NCBI RefSeq assembly: GCF_932526225.1
Contig: NC_064047.1
Location: forward strand, 9,351,994 to 9,415,993
DNA from: Nematostella vectensis
Lineage: Eukaryota > Cnidaria > Anthozoa > Actiniaria > Edwardsiidae
Direction: 5' to 3'
DNA: 64,000 bases
The position numbers were made by a program, and so were the translations under genes. Shown piece after piece: positions 11,701 to 23,850 of this stretch. The notes under the pieces were generated by a model. That model had not been told where the DNA came from. It ran no database searches and worked only from the letters and a program-made list of their open reading frames with translations. How positions within the stretch are numbered: the stretch's first letter is position 1; each line of letters opens with the position of its first letter.

Positions 11701-13628
11701 TTTAAATATCTGTCTTCGACAACGCTAGTAAAATTCGAGCTCTGATAGGTCAAAAAGAATTCGGGATTTGAGTAAATATGCACATTTAATGTCATTGCGC
11801 ATTTTTTTTTTTTGTACTAAAATCACATCGCTTGTTGCGCACTTTTTTGTTCGTGAGACACAGTGACGTCATCGACGGACTATCAGATGATAGGCGCACT
11901 CAAAAATGAGATCTATTTGTTAGTTGGATGCATCATATTTTGATATGCTCAAATTCCCACATTGCCTATGACATATGGAAAATTACCTTATTTGCAAAAA
12001 AAAATGTCTCGTAAGTTGGAAGTCCATGGAACAGATGCTCATTTGCATAAGCCACTGTACGGCGTCCTCGATTCCATGCGACGCCATTTTCTGCCATTTG
12101 TCATGACGACAGGCCACGCTTTGACGAAGGCGATGTTTTGCGAAGTTTTATTACATTTATAACATTAGATAGTATGCTCGCCTGTTATACTTTTTTAACA
12201 AAAAAATATCAGACAATAAAGTATAAGGGTCAACTTTTCTCATGTTAGCAAATCAACTTCCTAAGAAGTCTTAAAATAATCAGATTTTGGTGATATTTTG
12301 AAGAGAACGAATCACATGAGAAAAGTTCTAACTGACTAAATTTCACATTTTCGGTACATCCAGTCATAAGCAAAGTTAAAAGCCAAGACTCGCGGCATAG
12401 CTAAAACTGTTATTTTACTAAATCTGAGTACATATTTCCACCTGGTTTTGAAATTACCACAGGTAGCCCAGGCTCACGGCGAGTGTAGGTTTCAGAGTTT
12501 GTCTGAGCGAAAAAATTTGTTGAAATAAATATTCTGATTTGAAAATAAAACAGTAGTTTGACGTTGCTTCTGCCCAATCCCGCCAATATTTGTCATTCTA
12601 AGTTGTTTTAGCCGTTGCAAATTTTTCCTGTCGCCTTCTGTATACAGGACAGGAAAAATGGTCCTGGAGATTTTATGCTAATGAGTCGAGCATGATTTTT
12701 ATTGTAAATTTTCCTTCGCAATAAATTATGGTGGTGAGACACCGAGAGAGAGGGTAGAAAAGCAGCTAGAAACATCACTTTTGGTACTCCGAAGAAGGAA
12801 AGCGCCAATTATATGATAGTGTAGGCTGTTTCATTTGTGAAAGTTGTTTTACCAGCTTTTCAGCAAGGCGATTCAATCGAATCAAAATGTAAACATATTA
12901 TCAATTATTTTTGCTATTAACCAAAAAAAAAAATACTTGGTTAATAAGTTCTCTATGAAAAGAGTCATCAAACTGTCAAGTGACCCATAGTCCCTAATTT
13001 GTCAGGTTAAAAATGGGTTAAAAATGTGGAGAGTGCCTTGTTTAAAAACTAATTTAAACCACGTAGTGCATGTTGCAGTGCTCCAAAAGGGTTAGTGAAA
13101 AAAAGGTTAATAGACCCTTTTTTTTAGCTATGGTTGCAAATCAGACAGCCTTTGTTCCATCAACCGTATGCTAGATCCAAGGTAAAACCCCGTGAGAAAA
13201 CTAAGAGTTTATCAATGACAATTAATTTTATAATTGTAAATAGAAGCTTTGACCAGAATGGTGTAATGCGCCATTAAAATTGTTCTGCGTTGTTGTGAAC
13301 AAAATGCCACAAATTTTAGTGAAGGAAAATGCAAATGAGCATCTGTTCCGTAGAACTGTGGGAAATTAAATGAGCACTAAACTCGCCCTGATGGTTTTTC
13401 CTTCTTATCAGACAAGATGTCGATTTTAACGAAGAAGAGGAGGAAGAAGAGGAGGAGGAACAAGGGGAAGACCCATACGAGTCCAGTCTCAGCGCTGCCA
13501 TAGAAGAAGCGGCCCGATTGGCGGCCCAAAACGAGGCTGACCGTGCTGCAAAGGAAGGTCCTGGGGGCAAAAAGCGACGAATTGTCAAGAGTTCGTACCT
13601 AAGCGACGAAGAAGAGGAGGGAGACTAA
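8767..13628 (+). CDS. zcrb1: ZCRB1, U11/U12 snRNP 31 kDa protein (RRM + CCHC zinc knuckle)
   Basis: Six coding exons: 8767-8850, 9924-9952, 10591-10702, 10838-10945, 11271-11368, 13412-13628, all with GT-AG introns and closing phases, total 648 nt (215 residues plus TAA), close to the usual length of about 217. The start [20 protein letters not shown] is near-identical to the vertebrate protein. The RRM shows RNP2 (VYVGNL) and RNP1 (RGVAFILF); a CCHC knuckle follows (C-Y-E-C, split by intron 4, then GGHLSYEC). A basic stretch ([10 protein letters not shown]) and an acidic/coiled tail ending [12 protein letters not shown] complete it. The family is a component of the U11/U12 di-snRNP, acting in the nucleus in minor-class splicing. 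None of its own introns has a U12-type donor. Introns 1, 4 and 5 contain repeats described separately. Confidence 0.96.
8883..8995 (+). repeat. Possible tRNA-derived SINE fragment
   Basis: In zcrb1 intron 1, a pol III A-box-like stretch (TTGGTGGCACAG near 8889) is followed about 57 bases later by a B-box-like GGTTGATTCC near 8947. Spacing fits a tRNA-type internal promoter. It does not fold as an obvious functional tRNA. Weak evidence. Confidence 0.25.
9663..9923 (+). repeat. Triplicated 3' end of zcrb1 intron 1
   Basis: Three tandem copies, starting near 9663, 9749 and 9838 (spacing 86 and 89 bp), of a segment from TTATCAGTTTATATCAAACA to a pyrimidine tract. Copies one and two end TTTTTCTATTTGCAAATG. 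The third ends TTTCTATTTGCAG and is the acceptor of exon 2 at 9924. The branch-point and polypyrimidine region is thus present three times, but only the last copy retains AG. Confidence 0.85.
11080..11201. mobile_element. 122-bp MITE with perfect 23-bp inverted repeats and 7-bp TSD
   Basis: In zcrb1 intron 4. The termini 11080-11102 (starting GTACCCTGGGTACCAGAG) and 11179-11201 are perfect inverted complements. They are flanked by the direct repeat GCAGCTA at 11073-11079 and 11202-11208, a target-site duplication. A short internal palindrome (GCCGCGAAGCGGC) lies in the middle. Too short to code. Confidence 0.85.
12021..13357 (+). mobile_element. 1.3-kb inverted-repeat element, copy A, in zcrb1 intron 5
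   Basis: The ends carry GGAACAGATGCTCATTTGC (12028-12046) and its inverted complement (13331-13349). The interior matches, in reverse orientation and with divergence, two blocks of the 18.85-22.91 kb element: 12.13-12.45 kb resembles 20.93-20.58 kb, and 12.94-13.33 kb resembles 20.04-19.65 kb. A second element starting CAGGTAGCCCAGGCTCACGG at 12460 is inserted inside it and matches the left end of the element at 25706; its right end is missing. No transposase. No clear target-site duplication here. Confidence 0.75.
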
Positions 13629-14340
13629 GGCTAGTTACGTGTTGAAAATCGATAACTCATGTGACCTGAAACCGCTGACCTTCGAGTACTGAGAGCAGAC
13701 AGTAATGACGGTAGTTAAGTTTGTTGATGAAATATCGAGAATTGCGAATGGCTAGGAATATCCTTGTGACTAATTTATTTTTGTGATTCGGACAGCGTTA
13801 GATAACGTAGTGTACTCGGGCAAAGCCCATCATTATCAGGACGTGTAAAGCCAGTCACAGAGTGTACAAAACATGTCACATTCCTTGACTAAGAAAGACC
13901 AATCTACATTTCCGGGAGAGCAACCGTGTACCGGTATATTGGAATGTCGCTAGCTTACCTGTAGGCTTTAGATGCTGTTTTCGGCGAGAAAAACCCTCGA
14001 AAACCCGAAATCGTAGCTCCTGACCGCCATCTTGGATTCTAGTAACAAAAGATGAGGCGCCGGAGGGGAGGGTGGGGAGGACACAGGTACCATACAGGTA
14101 GGCTAGAATGTCGCTAATCAAAATAAAAATCAATTTTTCCAGAACCGCGTGGTGCTGGAGACAAGTCTTTTTAGACCGTAGAGCATGATGGATACGCACA
14201 GCAGTGCATGATGGATACGCACAGCAGTGCATGATGGATACCCCGTTAGCCATTGGGCTTTGTGAATAATTAGAGAGCAGATGACGTTTCATTTCCCTGG
14301 TAAATAAAACCATTTAAATATCGTTGAAAGCTAAAATAAA
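13629..14340. other. zcrb1 3' flank with a small tandem duplication
   Basis: The zcrb1 3' UTR should begin here; AATAAA occurs near 14304 and twice more by 14350. At 14179-14237 a 26-bp phrase (GCATGATGGATACGCACAGCA...) is repeated two and a half times. A minus-strand ORF of 145 codons (14313-13876) crosses this duplication. It shows no domain and is likely repeat-derived. Confidence 0.45.
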
Positions 14341-17300
14341 GTAAAATAAAGTCTCGGCTTATTTTTTACCACCAGCCTTTTTTACTATTATTATATATAC
14401 TATGGTATCCAAGGCTTAAGAAAATGGTGGTATTCCAGCTGGCGGAACCGCAAGCTACTGTTTTCCGAGCTTATTAAAGTTTATTTGAACAAACTTTCAC
14501 CCCCTACTTATCAATCTCCACAGCCAACTTAGTGGAACCTCTCCTTTCCATGTTTTGAATTACTTTGAGGTATCCCGAGAATGAAATCATTCTTACATTT
14601 CTTCACGACGAATCCCTGTTGCCTTCATAAAAGACAGTTCTGTATTGCTATACCCAGTAGACACCATGAAAGAACTTGCAGAATAGCAGTTCTCAGCTCA
14701 TTATCTCTCGTACTGTTTAATAATGTGAACGTGCTGCCAGAAGCTCCGATTCATTTTAGATTTCTTTTCACTCTTGAGCTCTTTATTTACTCTTTACTGC
14801 AGTTGCCATAACTAAAAGATGTTCTTTTTATTTATTTTTCTAGATTTATTATATTTCTTGAACTCTTTACTATTGTTACTAGCTTTATTCTTTAGCTTGA
14901 AATCCGTTGGGCACGAGACTCCACAAACTCATGTCAAACTCGTGTTATTTTGAAACAGCATTTTTTCCGAAATTCTCAGACACCTTGCCAGTAAGATGAC
15001 ATAAGAGGGATCTATTTGCCCAAATATAATATTGGTCACGGCTTTAGTAATCTGGACTGAGTTAACAATAAGAAATATAAATAAAATAAGATATGGATTC
15101 TTAAAAAGAAAGGTCTCAATTTTTTGCAAAGACCTCTACTTCCTGTTTCCTGAGTAGTGTCCTCTATTGAATATACCGCAAAATTTCCACATTTCGGTGA
15201 TTTTCTTCTTTTCACGCTTCAGACAAGTCTTCAATCACTACCGGATGGAAAAATTTTCAAAGAAGAGAAAAGTTAACCTTATATTTAAGAATAAACTGAT
15301 TACTTTACACTAAAAAAGTGTTTGTATATCCAACGAGGTTTATTTACCGTGAGCTTGTCTGCGTGTGTTAATAGTCCGTGTTTTAGTCCTAAGTGCTACC
15401 ACGTACTACTAAATGTGTTTGCTATCCCACTACCAACCAGACAAACTGCTGTGTTTGAAAAAAAAAAAAAAAACGTTAATGGACTTTGCTAATGGTTTGA
15501 GACTCTCCACCCAGCCCACACAGTTATCTATGAAAGGTGTAACTGAATTTGACTTAATTTTCTAAAAGAGTGTTATCAGAAAACAATTCAAAGGATGGTC
15601 ATTGTTGCTGATAGGAGGTGAGTTTTATGTCTTCAACTTTGAAAGAGTTTACCCTATTGTCTTCAACTTTGAAAAAGTTAACCTTATTGCAAACTTTATT
15701 CACCAAATGCTAGAAAAATGCACCCAAATCCGTCCCAACTATAACCTAGACCCATGATTAATCGGAAACGTTTGAGCTTGGTCATTCTGAACGTTTTTTT
15801 TTTTTCTGAATTTTCTCGGAGTTCAATCTGCATATTAAGACTTTACGTAAAGCTCGCATCCACTTCAATAACACCTATAACATATATATATATATATATA
15901 TATATATGTATTTAAGGATAAAGCCAGGATAAAATGTGAAAACAGTTTTTAGTATTCTGATATAATAGAAGAACGAGAAGATGCCCTTGCCCATTTTTCA
16001 TGTACAACCAACAATAGCTTCAGTGTTTGATATTTTTTTGTTTTCTCGGCGAATTCAAAGGGAATCTGCCATTAGGATGGGCGGAAACTCCGCAGCCGCC
16101 TTTTAGAGTACGCACATTGGAATTCGAAGACTAGTAAAATAATCCATTGTGGCAACGAACTGTGAAAAAAATTAAGAGGTCGTATTTTTCAATTTGGAGC
16201 GACACAAATGTGTGCAAATCTGGATACTCAGGTGAAAAATATGCAAGCTCATCAGTAGATATTTCCTTTGAAATCCACAGACAAGGTGTTACCAAAATTA
16301 CTGAATCTAAATTTGAAGAAGAATTGAAGATAGCCATTGACCAACAAGGCAAATGACTATTCAAAGAAACCTCATATTTCCAGCTTCCTCCTCGGCAAAA
16401 AACACCAAAGAAACCTAAAAAAAAATGACCGTTTCTTTGAAGAAGAACTGATGTAGGTAAGTGCAAATTGAAGTCTGAAAAATATTGAAAGACATACAAA
16501 GTTATTGTGTTTGCAGTTGTTTTTAACAATCAATTTCTGGCAACCTGCCCTCTTAAGCCGACTTCATCTTTATCTTTTGAAATTTACCTAAACTGAGGGA
16601 AAGCGTGCATACTACCATCTTTTTAAGTCTTCTCATCCAGAAGCCATCTTTGTGGAAATATTAATTTACCATTAATTTAATTTTATCAGTGTTTGCGTGC
16701 ATTTGCATTGAATACGGCTCATGGATAATTCGACGTTTGAACTTAGCGTAAGTTTATCCAATTAAATGAAAATTGTCGTTAAAGCTTCTCTTAAGCAGTC
16801 GATGAAAATGCTTTCTCACACTATTTTTCTAGGAACACAAAACAGGGGGACTTTTAAAGATGTGCTTATATAAACTACTCTCAATTAGATATTTATAGCC
16901 GAATTTCGTAGTTTCGCGACCATCGAAACTAAATAACCTGTCGGGAAACAGTATTTTCCTGTCTGGAGAGAGCACATAGTTCAATGCACTATCTAAACCA
17001 ATCAATACCTTTCATGTATTAACTTTACCATTTACTTGTTTACGCCATACTCAATCATAAACCTTGTTTGACTGCACACAAAAAGGAAATGGATTGGCCA
17101 AGATAGTGTGAGACGCAAACTAGAGAAACAAGAAAAAACATTCAAACGTCGTATTTGTGTCCTATGTGTGCCCTGGGTAAGTAAAAACAATCTTAGTAAC
17201 AATTTGGTTTATCAGGATTGAAATTTGGTTAGCATAAGCGGGTCTGACTTTGAAAAAAAATTAGGAAATCACTGCTTTTTGTTAATTAAGACTAGACCGT

Positions 17301-18685
17301 TGGAATTTGGTAAAAACGAAAAACCAAAGGGCATTATGATGTCATTTATCGATTGAGACTTTAGTTTTGGACATTATTTCTGAAATTAAGACTTAAAATA
17401 TATTTAATAGTTTAGGTCTATACCAGTTAGTTAAATTTACCAACAATTAAAACAATCTACGATTTGCTCTTCCCGTAGCTGTTGAACGCAGTTTTCGGCT
17501 GCTGATTGTCTGATGTCTTCCTATAGAATTAAACGGACTGAAAGGTAAGACACAGTGCTACCTCTGGTAAATTATTGTTGTACCTCATTACTAGCGGGCA
17601 GATCTCCTTGCTTTTTAAACTGATACCAATAAAATGGGTAGCGCGTTAATAAAATATTGATCTTTTTATTAACAATTAACCACAGTCAAGAGAGCTCTCC
17701 TGTCACAGTTTAATGTAATTCAAAAACCAATGAGGGTTTAGGCTGACGCTGCTCCATCGACAAAATTAACGACATTTCAAATATTTGTATTTTATATTAA
17801 AATGGTGCGATTGTCCAGGCATTTTTAAATTCCGTTTTGAAATCATTCTCGATTTTATTTTCGCCTTGTTTTTAGCGACTGCCAGGTTCAATGACAATAT
17901 ACATACAATAATTTATTTCCGTCTATCTACATCTACATTGTTAATCCACAAAGGGGTTACCATCACTGTGGATATAAATTAATTGTATAAATAAATACAT
18001 TAATTAATTAATTAACTAAAATAAATAAATAAATTTAAAAAAAAAAAATAAAAAAAAAATAAAAAACATAAAATAAAATAATAATAGAAATAATAATAAT
18101 AATAATAATAAATAAAAAATAAATAATAATACAAATAATAATAAGGCAGAATAAAAATAATAATAAGGCAGAATAAAAAAAAAGATTAAATAAAGTAAAA
18201 AGATAAAAATCGTTTAATCGTTTAATCGTCTATATTAGAATCTGGCAGCTTCATCGTTTGTTGAAAAATGCAAAAGTAAACCGTTTTATTAAAGAGGTGT
18301 GCAGACACTTGTCCAGCCGACTAAAAGACACTGTCGACTATTTTCTTTCACTGGATTTTGGGTTTGGAAACCGTTTAGATATTTAACTTTAGTCTTTACC
18401 TGTGTCTACGTGATTGATACTAAAAAAAATGCTTTTTCTTAGTGAGATCGTTTTTTCGCTGAATGTCGAATGTTTGTAGGTGGCGCTACCATGATGAATG
18501 AATCTTCAAGGATATAATAAAGTAAGCAAGAAATAAATTGTTGCTCTCTGTAGCCAACTAAAAATCCACGGAATTGAAAGGAATACGAATCGTCGAACTT
18601 TCAAGGGCGCTAAAAGAAAAACTACTTTTTATGAACGTTTATTTAGGATTCCTGCCTGAATAAAAGCCTTGAAAGGTAGTTTACG
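14341..18685. other. Gene-poor interval with simple repeats
   Basis: No supported gene in about 4.3 kb. It holds an A-run at 15459-15473, a (TA)n run at about 15884-15906, a single copy of a GCATTTGCATTGAATAC...CTCATGG repeat near 16700 (same family as the foldback at 42679) and a long AT-only tract of TAAA/TAATAA units at about 17990-18200. ORFs at 16131-16529 lack domains, ATG context or splice signals. Confidence 0.5.
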
Positions 18686-18850
18686 ATGGAATACGACATA
18701 TCCGTAGGCACATCACGTTCTTCAATGTTTAAATTTGCTTTTCGAGTGGTACTCCTGTGGCTGAGATTGAACTGCGTTACCTCAAACCAGCGGATTCACA
18801 AACCAGGTGACGTAATCATTGGTGGTCTGACGTCGCTTCATAGACGTCGC
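18686..18850 (+). pseudogene. Class C GPCR pseudogene, N-terminal part
   Basis: The reading frame has a hydrophobic signal-type segment (FAFRVVLLWLRLNCVTS) and then a stretch typical of the start of class C GPCR ligand-binding domains (HKPGDVIIGGLTSLHRR). It breaks off exactly at the left end of the 4.06-kb element, and the same domain resumes at 22907 on the other side. The ATG at 18686 is a possible start. Class C receptors (metabotropic glutamate, calcium-sensing and related) are plasma-membrane receptors with an extracellular Venus-flytrap domain. Interruption plus later frame breaks make this a pseudogene. Confidence 0.7.
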
Positions 18851-19138
18851 AGTCTACAGAACAGATGCTCATTTGCATAAGCCACTGTCCGGTGTCCTCG
18901 ATTCCATGAGACGCCATTTTAAGTCATCGTTTCACACCGATGAGATAACTTATCAAGCTTTCTACCTAGCTCAATGATAATAAACCCAAGCCTGTACTTG
19001 AGCACAACTTTGAAACATTTCAAAGTTTAGCGTGAGCAATTTTTCTAGCCGAATTCTTTAAAAAAAAATTTTCAGGAAACGCACTAAAATATTGATATGG
19101 TGAAAAAGAGCTTCTGATAAGAAATGCGACCGAACAGT

Positions 19139-19514
19139 CAGGGGCGTACGCAGCCTATAGGCCTGCAGTCACTGGACTGCAAAAACAATTGGCATAACAA
19201 GGGGAAAAATCAAATGTTTACTCATTCACTTTTATGTACGTAGTTTTATATATATGATGAGGATAAAAACTATAATTTTCTTAATCATGGTAGTCTACAG
19301 ACGATTTCCAAACATATTGTTATGTCGTTCAGTCCTATTTCAGATCGAGGATGACAGAAAATCATGTAATATTCTCAAAAGTCTGACGCATTGACGCCAA
19401 TTTCAAACCCCAAAGCTGGAGCTATGAAATCTTCACGGGGATGCGGGATGAGGAGCCTTGCCCTTATTCTGAATGCTTTGACTGCAACTTGTTAAAATCC
19501 TGCGTACGCCCCTG
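19139..19514. mobile_element. hAT-like short element with 5-bp TSD, nested
   Basis: The termini CAGGGGCGTACGCAG (from 19139) and CTGCGTACGCCCCTG (to 19514) are inverted complements. Direct repeat ACAGT flanks both sides (19134-19138, 19515-19519). CAGGGGCG ends with 5-bp duplications fit the hAT group that makes 5-bp duplications. It lies inside the 4.06-kb element, so it is younger than that insertion or travelled with it. Confidence 0.75.
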
Positions 19515-20954
19515 ACAGTGCATTTGGGGGTTTGAGTTAGAAGGCTGTTTTGCTCAAGGTTTCTAAGCTGATCGCCAAACTTCGTAAATCATTCACATTA
19601 ACATGATCATTTCTTAGAAATCTTGAAGATCGGACGTATTTTGTTCTTTCCTTCACTAAAATTTATCGCACTATTGTTCACAACTACACACAACAATTTC
19701 AATGGCGCATTACGCCTTTCTGGTCGTTTAAAGCTTCTATTTAAAATTATAAAATTAGTTGTCATTGATGCCTGCCTAATGACCTCTTAGTTGACTCACG
19801 GGGGTTTACCTTTGATCTAGCATACGGTTGATGTAACAAAGGCTGTCTGATTTGCAACCATAGTTAAAGATGGGTCTTCTAACTTTTTTTTTCACTAACC
19901 TTTTTAGAGCACTGCAACATGCACTGCGTGGTTTAAATTAGTTTTGAAACAGAGGACTCTCTCGATTTTAACCGCTTTACCCTAACAAATTAGGGACTAT
20001 GGGTCACATGACAGTTTGATGACTCTTGTCATAGAGAACCTATGACAAGAGTCAAAAAGTTTTTTTTAACGCAGTTGCCATGCTGGAATGCACGGTTACT
20101 TGTTCATTTTATTCTTTTGCTATTTACGCACGCTTCTACGGCTAGAAAACGGATTTAGTCGAGACTGGGTGAATGACACACTTTTGAATTTATCCTCCTA
20201 GTTTTAACGCGTTAGGATCTGGAGCCCATCTTTCACACACCGAGAGTTTATTAGTTGGAGATTCATATATTGTACATGATTTTCATAAAACGAGTCTATG
20301 ACAAGGTGTACCAAAAATGTTTTTAGAAGCAAACATAATTATTGGCTGTTGTTGCATGTCTATGCTATTTTAATAAAAAGGACTTATTGCTCTTAACAAA
20401 GGGTGCTACGGAAATCAGACCTCCCAGACAAATTCCTGAAGGAATTCTTATCAAACGTCCAATACAAACTTTCCAGCGATTTCCACGCCTTTTCGAGATA
20501 TTTAGAACATAATTAGATGCGTGCTTTTGCGGTTTGGAGAAGGTAAAACCATGCAAACTCGTAATCATTTAACATATTTAAAACCAGGTGGAAATATGTG
20601 CTCAGAGTTCACTCAGATTAAGTAAAATAACAGTTTTAGCTATGCTGTGAGTCTCGGCTTTTAACTTTGCTTATGACTGGATGTACCAAAAATGTGAAAT
20701 TTAGTGAGTTAGAACTTTTCTCATGTGATTCATCCTCTTCAAAATATCGCCAAAATCTAATTCTTTTAAGACTTCTTAGGAAGTTGATTTTCTAACATGA
20801 GATAAGTTGACCTTTATAATTATTGTTATGATATTTTTTTGTTTAAAAAGTATAACAGGCGAGCATACTATCTAATGTTATAAATGTAATAAAACTTCGC
20901 AAAACACCGCCTTCGTCAAAGCGTGGGCTGTTGTGAGCAGGGGTCAAAACGTTT

Positions 20955-21440
20955 TTCACCACTGGTGACAACCACTGGTGACAACCACTGGTGACATCCA
21001 CTCGTGACAACCACTGGTGACAACCACAGGTGACAACCACTGGTGACATCCACTCGTGACAACCACTGGTGACAACCACTGGTGACAACCACTGGTGACA
21101 ACCACTGGTGACAACCACTCGTGACAACCACTGGTGACAAACACTCGTGACAACCACTGGTGACAACCACTGGAGACAAAACCACTGGTGACAACCACTG
21201 GTGACAACCACTCGTGACAACCCCTCGTGACAACCACTGGTGACATCCACTCGTGACAACCACTGGTGACAACCACTCGTGACAACCACTCGTGACAACC
21301 ACTCGTGACAACCACTCGTGACAACCACTCGTGACAAACACTCGTGACAACCACTGGTGACAACCACTGGAGACAAAACCACTGGTGACAACCACTGGTG
21401 ACAACCACTCGTGACAACCACTCGTGACAAAACCTCTCGT
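20955..21440. repeat. 12-bp minisatellite (GTGACAACCACT)n
   Basis: About 40 copies of a 12-bp unit in two main variants, ...CACTGGTGACAAC... and ...CACTCGTGACAAC.... A longer block containing the rare variants ACAAACACT and GGAGACAAAACC occurs twice, about 196 bp apart, so the array grew partly by block duplication. Because 12 is four codons, all three minus-strand frames stay open for 150-195 codons. These ORFs are artefacts of the repeat. Confidence 0.93.
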
Positions 21441-22599
21441 GTGACGGCTACTATTTGAAGACCGTTCCTGACAATCGCTTATTAAATACAAACGTAAAAT
21501 TTAACTCATTACTTTAGCACTATAAAAAATAGCGTAATTATTAATTTGCTTCATTGTTTAACAATTATAAGTTTGTTGTCGGCATTTATCAGCAGCTTAG
21601 ATTTTTCAAGGCAGGAAAGAAATGTCATACCATAAACATGGAAAGTATATGTGTAATTAAATCCTTAGATCAAATCCTTATACTCAACTTCGTGTTCAAT
21701 TCTATATTATGAGAAACATGAAAGTAATAATAAGTTTAATTCAACCTCTCGAAGTATAGACTGGATTACAGGTGAGTCAGAGATACAAGTAAGCACTACA
21801 ACAAAGTACAATTAATTTAAATGTAATCTGCATATTTAAAAGTAACGAACTCGTTCAAACGACTCGTATTAGTAGGCCTCCGATACGATGTAGATTTATA
21901 CCTGAGGTTATACCCTGAATCATGTGTAATGCGACGCCCTTTAATGATAGGAAAAAGAGGATTCTGTGGTTTGATTCTGGAAACGAACCGCCGGCATGCA
22001 ATATTACTTCGCTCGTGCAACGTTGGAAGGTTTGCAAGCGTGAGTGAACCTTCATAACTACGACCTGGGAAAGTAAATGTTCATTTCATACTATTTCATT
22101 CCTGTTACCTAAGTCACTTGGTAACGAGGTTTGAGACCTCGAGGGGTAATAGAAATACTTAAAAATAGTAATGTTTTTTTTTGTAAACTAAAACTCGCTG
22201 CGGGTTAAAACTCCACGGGTTTCTTTGGTATTCTGTTTAGTATCGCGGTGTTATTTACATACATTTATGGCGCCTGTCAGGGAATGCGGCGCTTATTCAT
22301 TCATACTAAGATATGGTGAGGGGTGAAAATTTATTTATAATGAGGCTGTCAATACATACTACAGTGTATTGCCCCAATTACGGGCGGTTTTTGCATTTAC
22401 CACCATAACTTTATAGAACACTTAGAATAGAACACTTTTGATATTTTTCCAGTAACAAGATTAGACGTTAACCTAATAAAATACTTATAATATATTTACA
22501 TATTTTTCAAGTTTAGGGCGCCGTGCTCGAAAAGTATGGGTCACTGATTTGCCCTAATCCCGGTCTTCGATCCCGATCTTTCATCCACGTTAATTGCAT

Positions 22600-22832
22600 T
22601 GAGATCGCTTTATTTTCCTGGAAGAAATTAACAGAATACCACTCGTGACAATTGGCTTTAATTCGATAGCAATTGATCCGAATCAAACTAAACTCATATA
22701 GATGAAAGATCTTGGTAAGATCTCATCCACGATAATTACATTGAGATCGCACCAATGTCCAGGAAGAAATTAACAGAATACCGCTCGTGACAACTGGCTT
22801 TAATTCGATAGCAATTGATCCGAATCAACGTC
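22600..22832. repeat. Tandem duplication of about 140 bp
   Basis: Two copies of a segment running from ATTGAGATCGC through GGAAGAAATTAACAGAATAC, CTCGTGACAA, GGCTTTAATTCGATAGCAAT to TGATCCGAATCAA; the second copy ends just before the right inverted repeat of the 4.06-kb element. Confidence 0.75.
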
Positions 22833-22906
22833 GCAGAAAATGGCGTCGCATGGAATCGAGGACGCCGGACAGTGGCTTATGCAAATGAGCATCTGTTCCG
22901 TAGACT

Positions 22907-23850
22907 GTCGTGGAGTGTAGGAGTGTGGGAAATTTGATGTGCCTGCTTTGGGAGTCGCCGAGGCTATTGTGTTCGCTGTCGACGAAATCAACCGCGATGA
23001 AACATTTCGCAAAATACCGAAATTCGGATATGACATTCGGGACTGTTGTCAAAGTCCTATTCTTGCAGCAAAACATGCCTTCGAGTTCGCAACTCTGAAC
23101 GAAAACGCAGTTGTGGCTGCAGAAGGTTTTGTGAACGGTACATTTAACAACTCGTCTCATTACTCGAAGGAATTAAAGGGGATCCTAGCCGTCGTAGGAG
23201 GACTAGTCTAGCGCTGTCGATATCGCCTCTGTTGCAAGCCTTGAATATTCCTATGATTGAGTCCCTGGCAACGAGTGAGCAATTGAGCCTTGAGCTCTAC
23301 AAGGACTATCTCCGAACCATCCCCGCCGATGGAAACCAGGCGAAAGCAATCGCCGAAATCATCCAGCGATACGGCTGGCGATACGTGGCCGCCATTGCGG
23401 AAGATGACACTCTTACTGTCGCAGCTCGGCAAGAGCTCTCGCCCTTGAACGAGAGGCAATATATTCCAAGAAATTTTGTCTAGGAATCAAGGAGTTTATA
23501 CCACAAGGACATTTGGAGAAAGTTTCCTCTATAGTGTACAAACTTAAGACACGAAAGACGGTTAAAGTGATTGTGCTTTGGGTATACTGCATTCCACCGG
23601 AATGGCGGTCTTGAAGAAGGTCATGAGGCAAGGCGTGTTCGACAGGACGTGGATAATGATCGAACCCCTCGCGATGCAGCAACCAGAGTATCTTGGCGAT
23701 AACCTCATTTCTAAAGGAAACTTTATGGGTGTCCTCCCAAGAAGGCGAGTCTATCCAGCATTCCATGCACACATTCAGAAAAAGACGCCCCAAAATTCCC
23801 GCCCCAAAGTTTTTTTTCAGGGTGAAGGCGAATCTCTATTATGGGGTTAT
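22907..23850 (+). pseudogene. Class C GPCR pseudogene, ligand-binding domain
   Basis: Continues the receptor interrupted at 18850. Segments typical of the class C ligand-binding domain follow in order but in different frames: VFAVDEINRDETF and FGYDIRDCC (from 22939), LLQALNIPMIESLATSEQLS and RTIPADGNQAKAIAEIIQRY then GWRYVAAIAEDD (from 23226), FIPQGHLEKVSSIVYKLK (near 23495), and VFDRTWIMIEPLAMQQ (from 23633). Breaks: TAG at 22918, frame changes near 23205, 23460 and 23580. The homology ends near 23800 before any membrane helix. No intron interrupts about 900 bp, which suggests either one large exon or a processed fragment. Dead by nonsense, frameshift and insertion. Confidence 0.85.

Larger units (their letters stand above)
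18851..22906 (-). mobile_element. 4.06-kb inverted-repeat element, copy B, inserted in a GPCR gene
   Basis: About 70-bp terminal inverted repeats: 18851-18920 (starts AGTCTACAGAACAGATGCTC) and 22837-22906 (ends ATCTGTTCCGTAGACT), with very few mismatches. The flanks are GTCGC (18846-18850) and GTCGT (22907-22911), a probable 5-bp target duplication with one change. The interior shares blocks with copy A in zcrb1 in opposite orientation. It also carries a nested 376-bp element, a 12-bp minisatellite and a tandem duplication. No transposase seen, so it is probably non-autonomous; superfamily not assigned. Confidence 0.8.

Noticed and set aside
13876-14313. 145-codon minus-strand ORF after zcrb1
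   Set aside because: Crosses a short tandem duplication and probable dispersed-repeat sequence, has no recognised domain and overlaps the probable 3' UTR.
16131-16529. 132-codon minus and 69-codon plus overlapping ORFs
   Set aside because: No domain, no splice signals, AT-rich composition like the flanks.
20843-21491. Three overlapping 150-195-codon minus-strand ORFs (VVTSGCHQWLS repeats)
   Set aside because: The 12-bp tandem repeat keeps all three frames open; the peptides are the same repeat read in shifted phase.
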